Below, piece by piece: positions 5,860-10,554 of a DNA stretch of 10,554 bases (position 1 is its first letter; each line of letters opens with the position of its first letter). The position numbers and the translations under genes were made by a program. This stretch comes from Acidobacteriota bacterium (lineage in GTDB: Bacteria; Acidobacteriota; UBA6911), in the NCBI GenBank assembly GCA_031254095.1, contig JAIRVC010000022.1, positions 1-10,554 of the forward strand, in the 5' to 3' direction. The notes beneath the pieces were generated by a model. That model was not told the DNA's origin. It searched no databases and was given only the letters and a program-made list of their open reading frames with translations.

Positions 5860-6801
5860 ATGAACGAATACGAGATTAACCTGAAAGAGGTCTCACTCGC
5901 CTACGGCAATACGGAAGTAGTCCACCGGGTTTCTTTCGGGATCAAACGCGGCGTTTTCGCGGGGCTGGTGGGGCCGAACGGCAGCGGCAAATCCACCATC
6001 ATCAAAAGCCTTTCGCGTATTCTGGAACCCGTTTACGGACAAATATCGCTGCGCGGCCAAAACATTAAAAATATGAAGCAAAAAGACCTCGCGAGGCTTT
6101 TGGCCGTGGTGCCGCAAAATGCCGTTGTGCCGTCGCTTTTTTCTGCTTTTGAAATCGTGCTTATGGGCAGAAACCCGCACAAGGGTTTTTTAAGCTATGA
6201 AGACGAAAAAGATATGTCCATCGTGCGGGACGCCATGGAGAAAACCGATACATGGCGTTTTCGTGACCGCCGCATTCACGAACTTTCGGGAGGCGAGATT
6301 CAAAGCGTGGTCATCGCCCGCGCCTTGACCCAGGACACGGATATAATCGTATTGGACGAACCCACGGCGGCTTTAGACGTAGCCCGCCAGATTGAAATTC
6401 TCAATTTCCTGCGCGGTCACTGCAAGGAACGCAATAAGACCATTATCGCCGCCATTCATGACCTGAACCTTGCCGCTCATTATTGCGACCGCATGATTTT
6501 ACTGAAAAAGGGCGATGTTTTTATGAATGACGCGCCCTCAAAAGTAATCACAAACGAAAATCTTTCGGAGGTATACGGCAGCGGCAGCTATGTTTATCCG
6601 CACCCTCTTTCCGGATTGCCCGCCGTTTTGCCGATGGTCGAGGGAATATTCCATTCGCAAGAGGTAATTGCAAACCTGTCAGATTGCGCCCCTTCAGGGC
6701 TTTGGTTATTCTGGTATCTGTTTCGCAGGGCTTTGCCCCGCGCTATTGATCAAAGGCTTTCAGCCTTTATTTATGCGTATTTCAGGGCTGAAAGCCCGTA
6801 A
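5860..6801 (+). CDS. ABC importer ATPase, BtuD/FecE/HmuV class, with repeat-derived C-terminal tail
   Basis: This 313-residue nucleotide-binding subunit powers the adjacent permease. All motifs are intact: Walker A GPNGSGKST (38-46), Q-loop Gln86 (VVPQN), ABC signature LSGGEIQ (142-148), Walker B IIVLDEP (162-168), D-loop ALD (171-173) and H-loop His200 (AAIHDLN). The family-typical end HPLSGLPAVLPM is at 248-259, where homologues of about 255-270 residues normally finish. Here the frame stays open for roughly 50 more residues. From about residue 274 to the TAA at 6799-6801 it is encoded by the left part of the 197-bp hairpin element. The tail (SDCAPSGLWLFWYLF and onwards) resembles no domain. 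I infer that the element entered or eroded the original 3' end and supplied a new stop. The ATG at 5860 comes 2 bp after the permease stop, so translation is probably coupled. The core enzyme should be functional. Confidence 0.92.
   Translation: MNEYEINLKEVSLAYGNTEVVHRVSFGIKRGVFAGLVGPNGSGKSTIIKSLSRILEPVYGQISLRGQNIKNMKQKDLARLLAVVPQNAVVPSLFSAFEIVLMGRNPHKGFLSYEDEKDMSIVRDAMEKTDTWRFRDRRIHELSGGEIQSVVIARALTQDTDIIVLDEPTAALDVARQIEILNFLRGHCKERNKTIIAAIHDLNLAAHYCDRMILLKKGDVFMNDAPSKVITNENLSEVYGSGSYVYPHPLSGLPAVLPMVEGIFHSQEVIANLSDCAPSGLWLFWYLFRRALPRAIDQRLSAFIYAYFRAESP
6678..6701 (+). repeat. Left terminal inverted repeat of the hairpin element
   Basis: This 24-bp arm pairs with 6851-6874 at 22 of 24 positions. 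The two differences are C6687 opposite A6865 and C6691 opposite A6860. On the minus strand both become G·T(U) wobbles. Confidence 0.85.
6724..6742. repeat. Internal hairpin 1 of the element
   Basis: CGCAGGGC-TTT-GCCCCGCG forms an 8-bp stem with one mismatch (A6727/C6739), which is a G·T(U) wobble on the minus strand. It lies inside the ATPase reading frame. Confidence 0.7.
6752..6768. repeat. Internal hairpin 2 of the element
   Basis: AAAGGCT-TTC-AGCCTTT is a perfect 7-bp stem with a 3-nt loop. It lies inside the ATPase reading frame. Confidence 0.7.
6785..6797. repeat. Internal hairpin 3 of the element
   Basis: GGGCT-GAA-AGCCC is a perfect 5-bp stem. It ends just before the TAA (6799-6801) that closes the ATPase frame. 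Confidence 0.65.
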
Positions 6802-6808
6802 TACACAG

Positions 6809-6827
6809 CACAGGGTGAAGCCCTGTG
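6809..6827. repeat. Internal hairpin 4 of the element
   Basis: CACAGGG-TGAAG-CCCTGTG is a perfect 7-bp stem with a 5-nt loop, just after the ATPase stop. It is followed by TTTT (6827-6831 region), so it could contribute to transcription termination of the plus-strand operon, although the T-run is short. Confidence 0.65.
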
Positions 6828-6850
6828 TTTTCGGATAAATATAAAATCCA

Positions 6851-6874
6851 AGCCCTGAAAGGGCACAATCTGAC
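6851..6874 (-). repeat. Right terminal inverted repeat of the hairpin element
   Basis: This inverted copy of 6678-6701 (22/24 identical) contains its own short palindrome, GCCCTGAAAGGGC (6852-6864). The similarity continues weakly inwards (TGG against TTGG) before it is lost. Confidence 0.85.
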
Positions 6875-6893
6875 TGATGCCCCAAGACATTTA

Positions 6894-6932
6894 CCTGACC
6901 CGGCAACAATCCTGTTTTGCTGCCGGGTCGGG
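6894..6932. terminator. Inverted repeat between convergent operons, likely bidirectional terminator or transcription block
   Basis: A 12-bp stem (6894-6905 with 6921-6932), including a perfect 9-bp core GACCCGGCA/TGCCGGGTC and one G·T pair, encloses a 15-nt loop. It sits between the plus-strand ABC operon and the minus-strand efflux operon, 15 bp beyond the pump's stop. No T-run follows on either strand, so it is not a textbook intrinsic terminator. Position and strength suggest a role in ending or protecting both transcripts. Confidence 0.55.
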
Positions 6933-6946
6933 TAGAGCAAGAAGCC

Positions 6947-9900
6947 TTAGCGGTTTTCGGCCGCGGGCGGCAAGGCCGTTTCGACTCCGACGGCGGCGCT
7001 GATCCGTTTCCGGAAAAACTGTCTTGCGTCGTCGAACAGCGAATAGATAACCGGCGTTACAAGAAGCGTAAGCAGAAGGCAAAGCGACTGACCGCCAATG
7101 ATGGTAACTGCCATCGAAGCGCGCGACCCCGCGCCCGCGCCGCGGCCAAAGGCGATTGGCAGCATTCCGGCGATAATCGCGATGGTGGTCATCAAAATAG
7201 GACGCAGCCGCACATGGTTCGCGGTTACGATCGCTTCGTTCCGTTCTATTCCCTGCGCAATCAGCGTGTTGGTGTAATCGACCTGTAGAATTGAGTTTTT
7301 CTTCACGATGCCGAACAGCATCATCATGCCGATGGCGCTGTAAATGTTCAGCGTCATGCCGAACGCCATCAGGGCTAAAAGGCCGCACGGCAGGCTCAAC
7401 GGAATCGCCGTCATGATCGTAAGCGGATGGACGAAGCTGTTAAACTGCGAGGCCAGCACCATGTAGATGAAAATCAGCGCGAGAACAATCGCCACGGTGA
7501 AAGAATCCGTTGCCTGACTAAGCATCCGCGCGCTCATGCCCATTGTGACGCTATAGCCCGGCCGCATGTGCATTTCCCTGACTTTCTCCATGGCGGCATT
7601 GATGGCCGTCTGCATTGGAATGCCGTCGAGGTTTGCGTTGATCGAAATCTGCCGCTGACGATTATAACGGTCGATTGTGGCCGGGCCGGGTTCCAGCGTA
7701 AGCCGGGCGACGTCGTTGACCCGCAGCAGGCGTCCGCTGGCGCTCGGAATCAAAAGATCGCCCATGCGGGACGGATCGGTACGATATTCCTCATCGAGAC
7801 GCAGTATTACGGCGAACTGATCGTCTCCTTCCTTGTACTTTGAGATTTCGTTGCCTCCCACAAGAAGCCGCAGGTTTGAAGCCAGCGAGTCGATAGACAC
7901 GCCAAGATCCGCCGCCCGCGTCCGGTCGATACGGACACGCAGTTCCTGCGCGGTCGGCTCAAAGTTTGTGTCCACGTCCACCAGTCCCGGAACCGTTCTC
8001 ATCCTTTTCATGAGCTCCTGAACGTATTCCTGCAACTGGTCGATGTCCAGTCCTTGAACCTGTAACTGCAAACGGTTCGATCCGCCGCCTCCGCCGCGTC
8101 CTCCTCCCGCCGTTGACGCCCCGGAAATATCCGTACCGCCTGAAACGCTGATTCTCATGCTTTCATCAGGAAATTTACCGCGAAGATGCCGGCGGGCCTG
8201 GCGGATCAATTCCTGCTGTGAGACGGTTCTCTCGTTAATCGGCTTGAGCTGGACGTAGAAATTGGCGTTGGCGACATTGATTGTCGAAAATACCGTTATT
8301 ACCTCCGGCAGCTTGCGAATTTCTTCTTCCAGCGGCAGCAGGTATTCATTAGTGCGCTGGAAACTGGTTCCTCTTGGAAGGTTCACGTTGATGCTGTATT
8401 CGCTCTGATCGTCGTCCGGCACCAGTTCCTTGCCGACGCGCGGGAAAAGGAACGCGGCCGAGGCCGCCACCAGAAGCGCGACGCCGACAATAACCGGACG
8501 ATGCCTCAGGCTCCAGCGAAGCATTTTTTCGTAAGCGTTTTCAATCCTGGAATAAAACCAGCTTGATTTCGACGATTTATGCGATGCGTCGGACGCGCGC
8601 AGCCAGTGACCCGAAAGCGCCGGCGTCAGCGTAAAAGCGACGAACATCGAAAGAAGGAACGTCGTGGCGGAAACTATGCCGAAGCTGAAAAAATACTGAC
8701 CGACCTGTCCCGTCATAAAGGCGACGGGCAGAAAAATCACCATGAGGGAAAGAGTCGTCGCCATAACGGCAAGGCCGATTTCACTGGTCGCTTTCGACGC
8801 CGCTTCTTTGGGCAGAATCTTCTTTTCCTCGACGTAACGGAAGATATTTTCCAGTACGATGATGGCGTCGTCGATCACAATGCCCGTCGCCAATGACAAC
8901 GCGAGCATGGTCATGTTGTTAAGCGTGAAGCCAAGCGCGCGCATCAGCGTAAAAGCGCCGATAATCGAAACCGGAATCGCCAGCGCCGCGATAATGGTGC
9001 TGCGGAAGTTGCGCATGAAAAGCAGCACCACGATGCTGGCGAAAATACCGCCGAAAATCAGATGGTGCTGAATTTCGCTGAATGAACGGCGTATGAAAAG
9101 CGACTGATCCCGCGTCGTCTGAACGATTATGTCGGGCGGAAGCGTGGTTTTGATGCGTTCGAGCCGCGCCATTACGTCGTCCACAACCTCAACGGTGTTT
9201 GTGCCTGATTGCTTGCGAATCTGCAGCGAAACGGCTTCCAGCCCGTTGAGCCGCGCGACGCTGCGCGGTTCTTCAACGGTATCGAATACGCGGCCGATAT
9301 CTTTAAAACGGATTACGGAACCGCCGCTGTAGGCGACGATGATCTGATTAAAATCTTCGACATTCTGTATGCGCCCCATTGTGCGCAGCGCGATTTCCGC
9401 CGGACCGGCGATAAAACTGCCGCCGGGGATCTCCACATTCTGCCGCTGTATCGCCTGCCGAACCTGGTCAACCGTAAGGTTGTAGGCGTTCATGCGGTCT
9501 TTGTTGAGCAGAAGCTGAATTTCGCGCGGCCGGTTTCCGCTGAACGACACTTCTCCTACGCCGTTGAGCGTTTCCAGATTCTGCTTGATCTGCTTATCCA
9601 CAATTTCGCTGATTTCTTTTTGAGAGCGCTGCCCGGAAACGGCAATCGTCAGAATCGGGTTTGAATCGGGATCTATTTTCTGTATGGTCGATGGAAGCGT
9701 GTCGGTGGGAAATCTGTTGGTGATGGTCGCGATCCTGTCGCGCACGTCCTGCACGGCCGACTCAATGTTGCGTTCAAGCACGAACATGATAATGACGCGG
9801 GAAGACCCTTGCTGCGAAGTGGAGCGCAATTCGTCAATACCGGCGATCGTGTTGACAACCTCTTCGATCGGTTTTGTGATCTGTGTTTCGATTTCCTCGG

Positions 9901-10066
9901 CGCTTGCGCCCGGAAGCGACGTCTGAACGAAAACAACAGGCGCGTCGGTTTTCGGCATAAGGTCAAGACCGAGCTGACTGTAGGACGCGATCCCCAGCAC
10001 GAGGATGGCCGCCGACATCATAAAGGCGAAAACCGGACGGCGAATACTGACATCCGCTATTTTCAT
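6947..10066 (-). CDS. RND efflux pump inner-membrane permease (HAE1/AcrB-MdtB type)
   Basis: This full-length 1039-residue proton-driven exporter subunit sits in the inner membrane. It has the two-fold layout of the family: TM1 at about 12-30, a large periplasmic loop, TM2-6 at about 336-480, TM7 at about 523-541, a second periplasmic loop and TM8-12 at about 855-1010. The proton relay is intact, with Asp399-Asp400 in TM4 (TGIVIDDAIIVLENI) and Lys923 in TM10 (FGIVKKNSIL). SIRRPVFAFMM (7-17) and GLDLMPKTDAPVVFVQTSLPGAS (33-55) are typical of the N-terminus, and RLRPILMTTIAIIAGMLPIAFGRGAGAGSR (953-982) of the C-terminal half. A Gly-rich stretch (654-662) lies at the periplasmic domain junction. 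The ATG at 10066 overlaps the adaptor's stop by 4 bp and has its own Shine-Dalgarno. It should form a trimer with the upstream adaptor and an outer-membrane channel not seen here. The substrate is unknown. Confidence 0.95.
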   Translation of the reverse strand: MKIADVSIRRPVFAFMMSAAILVLGIASYSQLGLDLMPKTDAPVVFVQTSLPGASAEEIETQITKPIEEVVNTIAGIDELRSTSQQGSSRVIIMFVLERNIESAVQDVRDRIATITNRFPTDTLPSTIQKIDPDSNPILTIAVSGQRSQKEISEIVDKQIKQNLETLNGVGEVSFSGNRPREIQLLLNKDRMNAYNLTVDQVRQAIQRQNVEIPGGSFIAGPAEIALRTMGRIQNVEDFNQIIVAYSGGSVIRFKDIGRVFDTVEEPRSVARLNGLEAVSLQIRKQSGTNTVEVVDDVMARLERIKTTLPPDIIVQTTRDQSLFIRRSFSEIQHHLIFGGIFASIVVLLFMRNFRSTIIAALAIPVSIIGAFTLMRALGFTLNNMTMLALSLATGIVIDDAIIVLENIFRYVEEKKILPKEAASKATSEIGLAVMATTLSLMVIFLPVAFMTGQVGQYFFSFGIVSATTFLLSMFVAFTLTPALSGHWLRASDASHKSSKSSWFYSRIENAYEKMLRWSLRHRPVIVGVALLVAASAAFLFPRVGKELVPDDDQSEYSINVNLPRGTSFQRTNEYLLPLEEEIRKLPEVITVFSTINVANANFYVQLKPINERTVSQQELIRQARRHLRGKFPDESMRISVSGGTDISGASTAGGGRGGGGGSNRLQLQVQGLDIDQLQEYVQELMKRMRTVPGLVDVDTNFEPTAQELRVRIDRTRAADLGVSIDSLASNLRLLVGGNEISKYKEGDDQFAVILRLDEEYRTDPSRMGDLLIPSASGRLLRVNDVARLTLEPGPATIDRYNRQRQISINANLDGIPMQTAINAAMEKVREMHMRPGYSVTMGMSARMLSQATDSFTVAIVLALIFIYMVLASQFNSFVHPLTIMTAIPLSLPCGLLALMAFGMTLNIYSAIGMMMLFGIVKKNSILQVDYTNTLIAQGIERNEAIVTANHVRLRPILMTTIAIIAGMLPIAFGRGAGAGSRASMAVTIIGGQSLCLLLTLLVTPVIYSLFDDARQFFRKRISAAVGVETALPPAAENR

Positions 10067-10554
10067 TGCGCGCCTCCCTTTTCGTCGGATAGCTGCAATT
10101 CGCCGATTATGTTTACGGGTATGCCCGCTGCCAGCATTGTAAGATTGCTGGCGGCAAGCTTTTCATTCCCATCCAGGCCGCTCAGAATCTCCACCAGGTT
10201 TCCGGAGCGCACGCCCAGCGTAACAGACTGCCGTTTGATTTTTCCGTTTTCGATTATGTAGACGCTGGACACGCCGGCGAGCGTTGAAATGGCGTCTTCG
10301 GGAATAGCCATAACGTTCTGGTCAAGGGATGTATGTATGACGCCGTTGGCGAAAAAGCCGGGTTTGAGCAGGCGCTGGGCGTTATTCACCAGTACCTCGA
10401 TCGGAAAGGTTCGCGTCGCGGTGTCCACCGCCGGGCTGACAAAGGCCACGCGCGCCGAAAACGTGCGGCCGGGAGAGGCTTCCACCGAAAATTCCACGGG
10501 GAGCCCGGCGTTGACCACGCCGGCGTAGCGCTCCTGCACGGAGGTTTGAAGTTT
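10063..10554 (-). CDS. RND efflux periplasmic adaptor (membrane fusion protein), C-terminal part
   Basis: The last 163 residues of an HlyD/AcrA-type adaptor are visible; the N-terminus lies beyond the right edge, and the frame is open to position 10554. The fragment starts in the lipoyl/beta-barrel region. It continues with PVEFSVEASPGRTFSARVAFVSPAVDTATRTFPIEVLVNNAQRLLKPGFFANGVI, the characteristic beta-barrel strand ending in LKPGFFA. It then enters the membrane-proximal domain (AIPEDAIS, VYIIENGKIKRQSVTLGVRSGNLVEILSGLDGNEKLAAS). A short acidic tail (ELQLSDEKGG) follows. The stop overlaps the pump's ATG by 4 bp, which couples the two. It bridges the pump to an outer-membrane factor. An internal GTG at 10539 should not be taken as the start. 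Confidence 0.92.
   Translation of the reverse strand, partial: KLQTSVQERYAGVVNAGLPVEFSVEASPGRTFSARVAFVSPAVDTATRTFPIEVLVNNAQRLLKPGFFANGVIHTSLDQNVMAIPEDAISTLAGVSSVYIIENGKIKRQSVTLGVRSGNLVEILSGLDGNEKLAASNLTMLAAGIPVNIIGELQLSDEKGGAQ
10073..10078 (-). promoter_or_regulatory. Shine-Dalgarno of the RND pump gene
   Basis: GGGAGG on the minus strand lies 6 nt before the ATG at 10066, inside the adaptor's last codons. The pump can therefore recruit ribosomes itself as well as being coupled to the adaptor. Confidence 0.8.

Larger units (their letters stand above)
6678..6874. repeat. 197-bp hairpin-rich element with terminal inverted repeats
   Basis: The element starts at GTCAGATTG (6678) and ends at CAATCTGAC (6874). 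Its 24-bp ends (6678-6701 and 6851-6874) are inverted copies matching at 22 of 24 bases. Between them lie four further hairpins at 6724-6742, 6752-6768, 6785-6797 and 6809-6827, most built on variants of GGGCTT/AAGCCC. It encodes no protein of its own, and I see no clear target-site duplication. It resembles non-autonomous palindromic (REP-like or MITE-like) elements; variants of the CAGGGCTT/GCCCTGAAAGGGC words are, from memory, common between genes in several environmental phyla. Its left 124 bp are translated as the tail of the ABC ATPase, and the rest lies in the space before the convergent efflux operon. Confidence 0.8.

Noticed and set aside
6678..6874. CRISPR array
   Set aside because: The repeats are inverted and variable, not identical direct repeats with unique spacers of equal length.
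6678..6874. Insertion sequence carrying a transposase
   Set aside because: It is only 197 bp long with no transposase reading frame; at most it is a non-autonomous element.
6891..7388. Minus-strand open frame of 165 codons and the plus-strand frames at 6917-7288 and 7427-7843
   Set aside because: They are other-frame readings of the RND pump gene, rich in Arg and His, without recognisable domains.

Overview
The window looks like chromosomal DNA of a Gram-negative, diderm bacterium of moderate GC content. It encodes a tripartite RND efflux system, a Tat-exported protein and a lipoprotein-like periplasmic binding protein. The lineage cannot be fixed from sequence alone. Hairpin-rich repeats of the kind at 6678-6874 are, from memory, common in several environmental phyla, but that is a weak indicator. 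No rRNA, tRNA, CRISPR array, transposase or phage gene was seen, and no gene-free stretch exceeds about 200 bp.

Left part, minus strand (2062 to 1): a DUF3467-like small protein, then a Tat-signal DUF362 protein, then a NapH/CcoG-type membrane 4Fe-4S protein that runs off the left edge. The order suggests a small membrane-associated redox cassette of unknown function, with DUF3467 as its first gene.

A 199-bp divergent control region (2063-2261) separates it from the plus-strand genes. Each side has an extended -10 promoter (TGnTATAAT) without a convincing -35. A perfect 7-7-7 inverted repeat lies just upstream of the minus-strand -10.

Middle part, plus strand (2262 to 6801): a tight four-gene operon. 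A family I acyl-CoA hydrolase/CoA-transferase overlaps by 4 bp (ATGA) a BtuF/FhuD-type binding protein, followed by a FecCD/BtuC-type permease and its ATPase. The ABC genes form a complete importer of the cobalamin/haem/ferric-siderophore class. If the substrate is cobalamin, the CoA-transferase could fit a methylmalonyl-CoA pathway, but this is inference. The ATPase reading frame runs into a 197-bp element with 24-bp imperfect terminal inverted repeats and four internal hairpins. The element supplies about the last 40 codons and the stop.

A strong inverted repeat (6894-6932) lies between the convergent transcription units.

Right part, minus strand (10554 to 6947): the C-terminal portion of an RND periplasmic adaptor overlaps by 4 bp a full-length 1039-residue HAE1-type RND pump. 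This is a normal efflux operon whose promoter and the adaptor's N-terminus lie outside the window.

Most of the window is ordinary. The points worth a second look are the hairpin element and its overlap with the ATPase, the CoA-transferase/importer coupling, the divergent control region, and the DUF3467-DUF362-ferredoxin cassette.
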